DNA of 25,837 nucleotides, taken from Chloroflexota bacterium (GTDB lineage: Bacteria > Chloroflexota > Dormibacteria > Dormibacterales > Dormibacteraceae). Positions 16,560 to 23,732 of the stretch are shown here, one piece after another (positions within the stretch are counted from its first letter, which is position 1; each line of letters begins with the position of its first letter). The stretch is taken from the NCBI GenBank assembly GCA_005880755.1, contig VBGV01000144.1, positions 1 through 25,837 on the forward strand. Reading direction: 5' to 3'. Made by a program: the position numbers and the translations under genes. The notes under the pieces are model-generated. The model was not told the origin of the DNA. It made no database searches and worked only from the letters and a program-made list of their open reading frames with translations.

Positions 16560-18022
16560 TCGGGCGAGATCTCGATCACGATCGTTTTGAGGTCCGTCAT
16601 CTGCTCGAGGGCGAAACGTCCGCCCACGCGCCCGATCCCGCTCTTCTTGCCGGCCCGGCCGCCGAAGGGAAGGTGCGCCTCCCAGTAGTTCGTCGACTCG
16701 TTGATGTTCACCCAGCCGGTCTCGAGCTGGTCAGCAAATCGAAGGGCGCGCGACAGGTCCTTTGTGTACACCGCGCCGAGCAGCCCGTACGGGGAGTCGT
16801 TCGCCAGCTCGAGCGCGTGCTTCTCGTCGCGGAACTTGATGATGGGAGCGATCGGGCCGAACGTCTCCTCGCGGCTCACCCGCATCGTCGGCTCCACCCC
16901 GTCGAGGATCGTCGCGTGGTAGTAGAGACGCGTCGGGAAGCCTTTCGCGCGCTCGCCGCCGAGCACGAGCTTGGCTCCATGCTTCAGCGCGTCGGCGATG
17001 TGCTGGTCCATCTTGGTCGCCACGCCCTCGTTGTTCAATGGTCCGAGGGTCGTGTCGTCCGCGAAGGGATCGCCCAGGCGGAGGGCACGCGCAGCGTCGG
17101 CCAGGCGCGCCACGAATTCGTCGCGGACAGGCTCTTCGACGAGGATGCGCTCACCCGCGGTGCAGCTCTGGCCGGCGCACAGGTAGCAGCCGACGATTGC
17201 CCCCTCGACAGCTTTGCCGATGTCGGCGTCCGCGAACACGACCTGCGGACCGTTGCCGCCAAGCTCGAGCATCACGTGCTTGCCCGCCGCGCGCTTGGCG
17301 ACCGAGGCGCCGGTCTCGGTCGACCCGACGAAACCCACCCCGTCGACCAGCGGATGCCCCGCAACCTCATCGCCGACCTCGGCCCCGGGTCCCGTCACCA
17401 GGTTGAGCGCACCGGCCGGAAAGTCCGCCTCGGCCATGCACTCCATCAGCGCGACCGAGATCACGCTGGTCGATGAGGCGGGCGTCCAGACGACGCAGTT
17501 GCCGGCGGCGAGCGCAGGCGCGATCAGCTCGGCGGCCATCGTCAGCGGCCAGTTCCAGGGCGTGATGATCCCGTACACGCCGCGCGGGTAGTGCCGCGCC
17601 AGCACCAGCTTGGTCGGGCTTGCAGACGGAAGGACCCGGCCCTCCAGGCGCTTGAGGTCCTCGGCCGCGATGCGGAAGTACTCGACGGCTTCGGCGACCT
17701 CGCCCATCGCCTCGGCCTTGAGCGGTTTGCCCTGGTCGAGCGTGAGCAGCCGCGCCAGCTCATCGCTGCGCTTTTCGATCGCCTCGGCGATCCGATGCAG
17801 CCGCTTCGAGCGCTCAAATCCTTTGAGCCCGGCCATCGACGCCCGCGCCCGATGCGCGGCCTCCACGGCACGCTGCGCGTCCGCGCGGGTGCCCTTTGGG
17901 ACCTGGGCAATGATCTCGCCCGTCGCCGGGCTGTCGGCATCGAAGAGCTCGCCACTCTCGGACTCGACCCACTTACCGTCGACAAACATCTTCTTCACGG
18001 ACTTGGCTACGTCGATGGTCAT
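16556..18022 (-). CDS. NAD(P)-dependent aldehyde dehydrogenase
   Basis: This 488-residue protein is a complete ALDH superfamily enzyme. It has N157 (TPWNWP), the general base E253 (LELGGNGP), the nucleophile C287 (GQSCTAGER), the NAD motif FVGSTETG and the terminal PFGGRAGKKSGIGR. One oddity is VVWTPASSTS at 177-186: the lysine normally found in the K-P-[SA] cofactor motif is T180. The family oxidises aldehydes to acids in the cytoplasm. It directly follows the iron-type alcohol dehydrogenase (TAA then ATG with no gap), so the pair should oxidise an alcohol through an aldehyde. By analogy with Bacillus GbsA it may convert betaine aldehyde to betaine, but other aldehydes cannot be excluded. 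Confidence 0.93.
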   Translation of the reverse strand: MTIDVAKSVKKMFVDGKWVESESGELFDADSPATGEIIAQVPKGTRADAQRAVEAAHRARASMAGLKGFERSKRLHRIAEAIEKRSDELARLLTLDQGKPLKAEAMGEVAEAVEYFRIAAEDLKRLEGRVLPSASPTKLVLARHYPRGVYGIITPWNWPLTMAAELIAPALAAGNCVVWTPASSTSVISVALMECMAEADFPAGALNLVTGPGAEVGDEVAGHPLVDGVGFVGSTETGASVAKRAAGKHVMLELGGNGPQVVFADADIGKAVEGAIVGCYLCAGQSCTAGERILVEEPVRDEFVARLADAARALRLGDPFADDTTLGPLNNEGVATKMDQHIADALKHGAKLVLGGERAKGFPTRLYYHATILDGVEPTMRVSREETFGPIAPIIKFRDEKHALELANDSPYGLLGAVYTKDLSRALRFADQLETGWVNINESTNYWEAHLPFGGRAGKKSGIGRVGGRFALEQMTDLKTIVIEISPE

Positions 18023-19213
18023 TTACCTGGCTCCGTTTTTGTTTCCAAGGTCGAAGGCCTGCTTGTAGATGCGCCGATACGCCGCCGCGTCCACGTCCCG
18101 TGGGTTGCCGATCGTCTGGGGATCGGCGAAGGCCTTGTCGGCCAGCATCGGGATCTCGTCTTCTCCGAAGCCAAGCTCCTGCATGCTCGGGATGTCGACG
18201 TCGCGAGTCAGCTCATGGACGTACTCGACCGCCATCTCCGCGGCGCGCCACGTCGACACGCCGCGTACGTCGAGCCCGAATGCGGCCGCCATGCGCGCGA
18301 AGCGCTCGGGCTCGCCCGAGTGGTTGTACTCCATGACGGGCCCGAGCAGCCGCGCCGTCAGCGCGCCATGGGGAGCGTCATGGACGCCTCCCGCGGTCTG
18401 GCTCATGGCGTGCGCGGCCCCGGCCGAATCGGTCCCGTACGCGAGTCCCGCCAGCATCGCCGCCGCGCTCATGTGGTAGCGCGCTTCCAGGTTGTTGGCT
18501 TGCGAGAACGCGACGCGTAGATACTTCGCGACGTACTCCATCGCGAGCAGCGCCACCGCGTCGGTGAACGGCTGGTGGTAGGACATCGTGAAGCACTCGA
18601 CCGCGTGGGCCAGGGCGTCCATGCCGGTGCCCGCGGTGACCGGCGGCGGCAGCTTGACGGTCAGCTCGGGGTCGATGACCGCCACCCAGGACGCGATGTG
18701 CGGCGTACCCCCGACGTTGAACTTGATCTTCCGTTTGGGGTCGGTGATCACCGCCCAGAGCGTGACCTCGCTGCCCGTGCCGGCCGTGGTTGGCACCGCG
18801 ATCATGGGCGGGATCCGCGACTCGATTGGGCTGTGGCCCCACTCGTACTCGACGATGCTGCCCTTGTGCGCGGCGACCACGCCGATGCCCTTGGCGGTGT
18901 CGATCGAGCTTCCCCCGCCGATCGCGACGAGGCCGTCGCAGCCCTGCGATCGGTACTCTGCAGCGCCCTCGTCGACGAGCGAGACGCCCGGGTTGGCGCG
19001 GACCTTGTCGAACACCACCGGCTCGACGTCGGAGCGGCGAAGCGATTCGAGCGCGATCTCGAGCAGCCCAGCCGCCTTGACGCCCGCGTCGGTGACGAGC
19101 AGGGGACGCCGCATGCCGAGCTGGCTCGCCTCGCTGCCGAGCTCCTGGATGGCGCCCAGTCGCTGCACGAGGCGGGTTGGACTCTGGTAGGTGCGGAGCG
19201 TGTATTCCAGCAT
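18023..19213 (-). CDS. Iron-containing (type III) alcohol dehydrogenase
   Basis: This 396-residue protein has the family's cofactor loop GGGSSIDTAKG (residues 99-109), PTTAGTGSEVT, and metal ligands D199, H203 (GMDALAHAVE), H268 (AGAAHAMSQ) and H282 (DAPHG). The usual role is NAD-dependent oxidation or reduction of an alcohol/aldehyde pair in the cytoplasm. Directly downstream lies an aldehyde dehydrogenase, the arrangement of B. subtilis gbsAB, where a type III enzyme oxidises choline. ATG 19213 has no clear ribosome site, and a hairpin lies just upstream. Choline as substrate is an inference from the neighbourhood, with ethanol-type or methylated-amine-derived alcohols as alternatives. Confidence 0.92.
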   Translation of the reverse strand: MLEYTLRTYQSPTRLVQRLGAIQELGSEASQLGMRRPLLVTDAGVKAAGLLEIALESLRRSDVEPVVFDKVRANPGVSLVDEGAAEYRSQGCDGLVAIGGGSSIDTAKGIGVVAAHKGSIVEYEWGHSPIESRIPPMIAVPTTAGTGSEVTLWAVITDPKRKIKFNVGGTPHIASWVAVIDPELTVKLPPPVTAGTGMDALAHAVECFTMSYHQPFTDAVALLAMEYVAKYLRVAFSQANNLEARYHMSAAAMLAGLAYGTDSAGAAHAMSQTAGGVHDAPHGALTARLLGPVMEYNHSGEPERFARMAAAFGLDVRGVSTWRAAEMAVEYVHELTRDVDIPSMQELGFGEDEIPMLADKAFADPQTIGNPRDVDAAAYRRIYKQAFDLGNKNGAR

Positions 19214-19228
19214 GGGGTTAGTAGAAGA

Positions 19229-19254
19229 GGCCGCCGGGGATCAACCCGGCGGCC
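19229..19254 (-). terminator. GC-rich hairpin between the permease and the alcohol dehydrogenase genes
   Basis: A perfect 10-bp stem, GGCCGCCGGG and CCCGGCGGCC, encloses a 6-base loop in the 50-bp gap. On the minus strand it is followed by TCTTCT but not by a clear T-run. It may act as a partial terminator or a processing or stability element that lets the dehydrogenase genes be expressed at a different level from the permease. Confidence 0.5.
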
Positions 19255-19263
19255 GTGACAATC

Positions 19264-20928
19264 CTATTCAACCGGAATCTCGTGGTGGATGCGGCGAAGG
19301 TCGATTCCCTGCCGGTTCCGGACGATTCGCGCGGCCACGTAGATGACGACCGCGACGATGTAAGTGGCCAGGAAGTAGTAGACGGAGTTCGGCGTTGACT
19401 GGAACGATGTGCCGTAAAGATTGTCCTTGTTGAACGACCACTCGTACAACATGAACAGCAGGAACAGGCCTGTGATCACCCCGACGATGGTGATCGCCGG
19501 CACGCCGGCGACTTTGTAGTTAGCAATCGGCGAGGCGTCGTACAGATCCTTGCGCCGCCAGGGCAGGATGATGGCGGCGACGACGGTTGCGAAGAACGTC
19601 AGGGCCAGGACGGCAGTAGCGTCCAGGAATACGCTCGTGAAAGTCGGCCTGTAGGCGTAGATCGCGCTGATCGCGAGCGACGGCACGATCATCAAAACGA
19701 GGGAGCCGTAGGGCACCCGTCGCTTGGCCGAGATGTTGGCCGCCCATGACGGGAGCACACGGTCGAAGGCGGCGGCGAAGATGACACGGGTTGAGGACAG
19801 GAACAGGGTCCCCGCCCACCCGAAGAACCAGAGACCCATCACGATGATCAGCAGGGCCTGGAAGAGATGGTTGTCGACCAGGAATCCCGCGAACATCACG
19901 GGGTAAGGCCAGATCGGAACCGGTGGGGCGACGGCGCCCTGGACGGCGAACAGGTTGTTCCAGTAAGCCGCGTTGGCCGACTGGTAGAAGTTCCAACCGA
20001 TGGTCTTGTCGATCAGGAGCACGACGACGGCCACCATGGCCACCGTGACCCACAGGCCCGCGAACATGCTCCAGAAAGGCTTCCGAATGTCCTTGGCTCC
20101 GCGGACCTCGCCGTAGAGGGTCGCGCCCCAGTTGGGCCACAGCAGGTAGAAGGCCAGCCAGGGAAGGAGAAGCAGCAATGGGCCGAATGCGAACGTGCCG
20201 AAGCTCGAGCCGGCAAATGTCTTGCTCGCAGCGTCGATCGTGCCCTGATACGCGTTCGCCGGCGCGCCGAACAGGCTCGTCGCTTCGCGGTTGAACGCGT
20301 TCTGGAAGTCACTCTGGCTGTAGAACAGGAGCAGGCCGCAAACGACGGCCAGTCCCGCGAGGCCGATCCAGAAGCAGACCTTCTGGATCCGCGCGTAGGT
20401 CTCCATGCCCATCGTGACCACGATCGCGACGAACGCGAGCACGATCAGGCAGGAGACGAAGATGCCGGTCTGGCTCGTGAAGAACGTGGCGACGCTGCTC
20501 CAGCCGAGCGTGTAGGCCAGCGGAGAGAAGAACTGGACGACCAGGATGTTGGCGTAGATCGGCGCCCAGAGGAACAGCGTGAACCACCAACCGGTGATCG
20601 ACAGAACGAAACCAAGTCCGCCGCCGAGCACGCGACTCTGCCACGCGTAGTCGCCACCCGTACGCGGCATCACACTCACCAACATGGCGTACGTGATGAC
20701 GAGGAACGTGACGAGCACACCGAACAACAGGATCCCCGCCAGCAGCTGGCCGTCGGGGACCGTGTACACGAAGGACATGCCGTAAAGGCCGAGCGTGATC
20801 AGGTTGATCGACCAGAACGAATAGATGAACGCGTCGAACGTCGACCAGGCCTTGACCAGGCCGGTCGCATTGCGTAGGAACAGCGCGGGCCTTGCTCCCG
20901 ACGCCGTCCCCATCGTGGTGTCCGCCAT
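19264..20928 (-). CDS. APC-superfamily amino acid/amine permease
   Basis: This 554-residue membrane protein has about 12 hydrophobic segments. It starts with a cytoplasmic tail, then IYSFWSINLITLGLYGM in helix 1, MPRTGGDYAWQSR (the typical APC loop between helices 2 and 3) and a long PTFTSVFLDATAVLALTFF region later. The APC superfamily imports amino acids, polyamines or related amines by proton coupling or exchange. An extracellular insert of about 60 residues with QSDFQNAFNREATSLF lies near the middle, longer than in small APC carriers. The start is very secure because AAGGAGGA lies seven bases before ATG 20928. The phosphoesterase gene ends 21 bases upstream, so the two are co-transcribed. 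Uptake of a methylated amine or amino acid is likely, but the exact substrate is unknown. Confidence 0.9.
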   Translation of the reverse strand: MADTTMGTASGARPALFLRNATGLVKAWSTFDAFIYSFWSINLITLGLYGMSFVYTVPDGQLLAGILLFGVLVTFLVITYAMLVSVMPRTGGDYAWQSRVLGGGLGFVLSITGWWFTLFLWAPIYANILVVQFFSPLAYTLGWSSVATFFTSQTGIFVSCLIVLAFVAIVVTMGMETYARIQKVCFWIGLAGLAVVCGLLLFYSQSDFQNAFNREATSLFGAPANAYQGTIDAASKTFAGSSFGTFAFGPLLLLLPWLAFYLLWPNWGATLYGEVRGAKDIRKPFWSMFAGLWVTVAMVAVVVLLIDKTIGWNFYQSANAAYWNNLFAVQGAVAPPVPIWPYPVMFAGFLVDNHLFQALLIIVMGLWFFGWAGTLFLSSTRVIFAAAFDRVLPSWAANISAKRRVPYGSLVLMIVPSLAISAIYAYRPTFTSVFLDATAVLALTFFATVVAAIILPWRRKDLYDASPIANYKVAGVPAITIVGVITGLFLLFMLYEWSFNKDNLYGTSFQSTPNSVYYFLATYIVAVVIYVAARIVRNRQGIDLRRIHHEIPVE

Positions 20929-20935
20929 GTTTGCT

Positions 20936-20943
20936 TCCTCCTT
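20936..20943 (-). promoter_or_regulatory. Ribosome binding site of the APC permease
   Basis: AAGGAGGA, close to a full anti-16S match, stands seven bases before ATG 20928. It is the strongest ribosome site seen in the window; many of the other genes start in coupled overlaps without one. This suggests high translation of the permease. Confidence 0.8.
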
Positions 20944-20949
20944 AACTCT

Positions 20950-21885
20950 TCATCCGTTGACCAGCTGGTAGCTCTTGATTCCTTTCTTGGGGTCGAGCTG
21001 GATGATCGCCCCCATGAGCATTCCTTCCTCGTACGCGCTGCCTGGGTTGATAGACAGCGTCTTGCCGATCTTGATCGCGCCCTTGCTCTCGTGGATGTGG
21101 CCGTGGAGGGACAGGAGCGGCTGATGCCGCTCGATCGCCGCGCGCACCGCGGTCGAGCCGACCGGGCGCAGCGCGCGGCCGCCATGTAGGAGCTTGAGGT
21201 CCGCGTCGATGGCGGGCGCTTCGTCGAGGCCTGACTTGAACGGTGGGCAGTGCAGGTTGAAGATCGCACGCGAAGGATCGGCGACCTTCGAGGCCATGCT
21301 CTCGATGCGCTCACCGAGCTTCTCCTCGGATTCCTCGCGGTGCGTGTTCCACGGGGTCGGGTTGGACCAGCCGGTGGAGATCATCGAGAAGCCGTCGACG
21401 TCGACCACCCGACCTTCGCCGAGCTCGACGAGCTCGGCCCGCCTGATCACGTCGTCGACCTCCATCTCATCGTCGTTGCCGGGAGACACAAAGCAGCGAA
21501 TGCCGGAGCCACGCAGCTTCTCGGCCGCCATGCCCATCCAGCGCTCGACCCCTTCCAGCATCACTTCCTGAAAACACGCGGCGCGTTTGCCCGCGTCGCC
21601 GTCGAGCTCGTGCAGGCGATCGACGCTCATGCGCAGCGGGTAGTAGCCCTTGCGCCGGATGTTGGCCTCGACCTCGCCGACCTGCTCGGCCGCGACGCTC
21701 TGATGCTCGCCGCCGAGGGTGACACTGAAATGACCGTTCTCGGAGACGATCGGCACGATCGCTTTGCCGGTCATGTCTCCGCCGCAGATGAGCACGTCGG
21801 CGTCGTAGAAGCGGGCCGCGTTGAGGAACTTCTTCCAGCAGACCTCGGATCCGTGCAGGTCGGTCGCGAAAAATACCTTCGGCAT
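20950..21885 (-). CDS. Metallophosphoesterase (calcineurin-like)
   Basis: This 311-residue protein has the family's metal motifs: D9 and H11 (FATDLHGS), CGGDMTG near residue 36, PGNDDE (the GNH position reads GND, as in some YfcE-like members with GNCD), FNLHCPP, and LHGHIHES. It is a small cytoplasmic phosphohydrolase without membrane segments and is unlike the long phosphoesterase at 3369. It is transcribed with the APC permease. A weak ribosome site, GGGGGTGG, lies six bases before ATG 21885 inside the left arm of the inverted-repeat element. Its substrate is unknown; a phosphodiester such as a headgroup derivative would fit the context. Confidence 0.88.
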   Translation of the reverse strand: MPKVFFATDLHGSEVCWKKFLNAARFYDADVLICGGDMTGKAIVPIVSENGHFSVTLGGEHQSVAAEQVGEVEANIRRKGYYPLRMSVDRLHELDGDAGKRAACFQEVMLEGVERWMGMAAEKLRGSGIRCFVSPGNDDEMEVDDVIRRAELVELGEGRVVDVDGFSMISTGWSNPTPWNTHREESEEKLGERIESMASKVADPSRAIFNLHCPPFKSGLDEAPAIDADLKLLHGGRALRPVGSTAVRAAIERHQPLLSLHGHIHESKGAIKIGKTLSINPGSAYEEGMLMGAIIQLDPKKGIKSYQLVNG

Positions 21886-21886
21886 C

Positions 21887-22074
21887 AGTGTCCACCCCCA
21901 GAAATTCCTTGCAGCTTCGACGGCCTAGGCGGCCGGGCTTCGCTGATGCCGGCGTCGCCTCCTGCGCGCGCTCGGTCGCGCATCGACGGATGCGCTCCCT
22001 CGCGTGCTCGTCGGCTCCTTGGCACCGGCCGCCGATGCCGCGAATCTGCAGCGGAATTTCCGGTGCTGGACACT
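21887..22074. mobile_element. MITE-like element with 50-base imperfect terminal inverted repeats
   Basis: The 187-bp gap between gntR and the phosphoesterase is almost entirely one inverted-repeat unit. The left arm (21887-21936) and right arm (22025-22074) both start AGTGTCCA when read inward. They share AAATTCC, TGCAG, TTCG and GGCGGCCGG in order, with about four fifths of the bases matching and a few single-base gaps. The middle 88 bases are not repeated. The right end includes part of the gntR TAG stop and the left end supplies the ribosome site of the phosphoesterase gene. I see no clear target-site duplication and no transposase. It may be a non-autonomous element or a large RNA hairpin. 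Confidence 0.55.
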
Positions 22075-22732
22075 AGCTCTCCACGAGCACTTTGCGGATC
22101 TCGCGCTCGAACCCTGTGACGTGCCGGCGCATGACGTCGTCGGCGCGGGCCCCGTCGCCGGCGAGGATCGCCCGCAGCAGCTCGACGTGCTCGTCCACCG
22201 CCTGGCGCAGCCCCACCTCGCGGTCCAGCACGAGGTACCACAGGCGGAGGCTGAGGTTGAAGTAGCGCTCTAGGGTTGCCTCGAGGAAGGGGTTGTGCGC
22301 GCTGCGGTAGACCAGCCGGTGGATCTGCTGGTCGAGGTGCATGAGGTCGCGCTGGTCGGTGGCATGGCCGGGCCGGAGCAGCTCCAGCAGCCCCTCGATC
22401 GCCTCCCGGTCGGCGGTCGTGAGCTTCTCCGCCGCCAGGCGCGCGGCGTGCGCCTCGAGCACGACCCGGACCTCTGTGATGCGCGCCAGGTCGGTGATGT
22501 TGACGTCGGTGACAAAGGTGCCGCGATGGGGGATGGAGCGGACCAGGTTCTCCCGAGCCAGTCGCTGCAGGGCCTCGCGGATCGGCGTCCGCCCGATCCC
22601 GAGCTCTTCCCGCAATCGCGCCTCGTTGACCACCGATCCGGGCGCCATCTCCAGGCGCACGATCCGTTCGAGGATGCGCTGGTACGCCTCCTCGCTCTGA
22701 GATCGAGTCGCGACGGCTTCAGCGACCGCCAT
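22073..22732 (-). CDS. GntR-family transcriptional regulator, FCD (FadR-type) domain
   Basis: This 219-residue protein has an N-terminal winged helix (about residues 15-80: LEMAPGSVVNEARLREELGI, GRTPIREALQRLARENLV, HRGTFVTDV) and an all-helical FCD domain with a possible metal site. That site includes D/H in DQQIHRLVYRSAHN, and later H in DEHVELL and RRHV. Such regulators respond to small organic acids or amines and usually repress neighbouring catabolic genes. A ribosome site (GAGGGG) precedes ATG 22732. It stands between the two groups of catabolic genes with its own promoter and a candidate operator, so autoregulation is plausible. Effector and targets are unknown. Confidence 0.94.
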   Translation of the reverse strand: MAVAEAVATRSQSEEAYQRILERIVRLEMAPGSVVNEARLREELGIGRTPIREALQRLARENLVRSIPHRGTFVTDVNITDLARITEVRVVLEAHAARLAAEKLTTADREAIEGLLELLRPGHATDQRDLMHLDQQIHRLVYRSAHNPFLEATLERYFNLSLRLWYLVLDREVGLRQAVDEHVELLRAILAGDGARADDVMRRHVTGFEREIRKVLVES

Positions 22733-22759
22733 CCAATCCCCTCAATCGCCCTCCCCAGG

Positions 22760-22776
22760 CGATATGCGACCGATAT
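22760..22776. promoter_or_regulatory. Candidate regulator operator: two CGATAT repeats 11 bp apart
   Basis: CGATAT occurs at 22760-22765 and again at 22771-22776, one DNA turn apart. The block also forms an imperfect palindrome, GGCGATAT, seven bases, then ATATACCGCC. It lies immediately after the predicted -10 box of gntR, a normal place for an autorepressor. No second copy was found in a quick look at the other intergenic spaces. Confidence 0.35.
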
Positions 22777-22786
22777 ACCGCCGCGG

Positions 22787-22815
22787 AACGTAGCACCGTC
22801 CCGGTGTCGCGTCAA
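22787..22815 (-). promoter_or_regulatory. Candidate promoter of gntR
   Basis: On the minus strand TTGACG (22815-22810), a 17-base spacer and TACGTT (22792-22787) form a moderate promoter. The -35 box overlaps the stop codon of the kinase gene. The transcript would begin within the CGATAT block and leave a leader of about 50 bases before ATG 22732. Confidence 0.4.
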
Positions 22816-23732
22816 TTGGAGGTTTTGGTCGCCGCCTCCATCCAGTCCTGGACCCGGTCGGAGCGCAGCACCCCAAGCGCTCGCTCCCACCTTCCCGTGT
22901 AGTAGCCGTGGAAGTCGTAGTCGACCGCGGAGATCTTCGCCTGGATGGCGCCCCACAGCGTCCAGCCGACGTCCGACATGAGCGCGAAGAGGTTCATCCG
23001 AGCGAGCTGGCGCGGATCGACCTTGCCGAAATATGACTCACACAAAGCCGCGCGAAGGTCGTGGTCGAAGTCCGCCTCCTGTGCGGTGTTGCCCAGGTCG
23101 AAGCACGGGTCGTTGTTGCCGCTCAGCTCGTAGTCGACGATGCGCAGGGCGACCCCGTCGTCGATGAAGTTCTCGCAAAGCAGGTCGTTGTGGCAGGGCG
23201 CCAGATGCAGCGCTCCGACGCTGACCGCGCGTTCGATCAGGTCGACAGTCGGCAGCCAGTCGCGATAGTCGCCCGGGATCGTCGCGCCGTGCTGGTCGAC
23301 GATGCCCAGGTAGGTCTCGATCAGCCGGAACATGTTGAAATCGCGAAGGAATCGGGGTGCGTTGTGCAGCCGGTGAAAGGAATGCGCCATGCGGGCGACC
23401 ATCTGCCGGGTCTGCAGCTTCTGGGCGGACATCGTCGGGCCGGGGATGAACTCCAGCACCATCACTTGCTGCTCCGGCACGTGCTCCAGCACGCGCGGGC
23501 CGATCCCAGTTGAGGCGGCGGCTTTGGTGTTGTGGACCTCGTTCTCGCGGTCGATCGAAAGGAGCTCGGTCGATTGCCCTGGCAGCCGCATCACGTAGCG
23601 CTTGTCGCCGGATTCGACCAGGTAGTTCTCGTTCGTGAGACCTCCGGATAGGGGCGAGATCGTGACCGGCCGCCCCTTCCACAGAGAGACGCGAGCCGCC
23701 GCCGCCTCAGCTCGCGCGCTGCTTGAGCTCAT
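22812..23732 (-). CDS. Choline/ethanolamine kinase-like phosphotransferase (APH superfamily)
   Basis: This 306-residue protein has a kinase-like fold: SGGLTNENYLVES (nucleotide loop), YVMRLPG with the conserved lysine position replaced by Arg, the Brenner motif HNDLLCENF and a metal motif VDYELSGNNDPCFDLGN. The NDPCFDLGN tail is typical of choline/ethanolamine kinases (LicA and eukaryotic choline kinase), and much less of aminoglycoside-resistance enzymes. The family transfers ATP phosphate to a small alcohol in the cytoplasm. ATG 23732 lies 26 bases inside the end of the upstream FAD/GcvT gene; an in-frame TTG at 23741 is possible. The overlap means coupled translation. Choline or a related amino alcohol is the expected substrate, unproven. 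Confidence 0.85.
   Translation of the reverse strand: MSSSSARAEAAAARVSLWKGRPVTISPLSGGLTNENYLVESGDKRYVMRLPGQSTELLSIDRENEVHNTKAAASTGIGPRVLEHVPEQQVMVLEFIPGPTMSAQKLQTRQMVARMAHSFHRLHNAPRFLRDFNMFRLIETYLGIVDQHGATIPGDYRDWLPTVDLIERAVSVGALHLAPCHNDLLCENFIDDGVALRIVDYELSGNNDPCFDLGNTAQEADFDHDLRAALCESYFGKVDPRQLARMNLFALMSDVGWTLWGAIQAKISAVDYDFHGYYTGRWERALGVLRSDRVQDWMEAATKTSN

Noticed and set aside
21888..22076. Possible 62-residue protein inside the inverted-repeat element
   Set aside because: It is open on both strands, has no ribosome site, and its ends are simply the two repeat arms.
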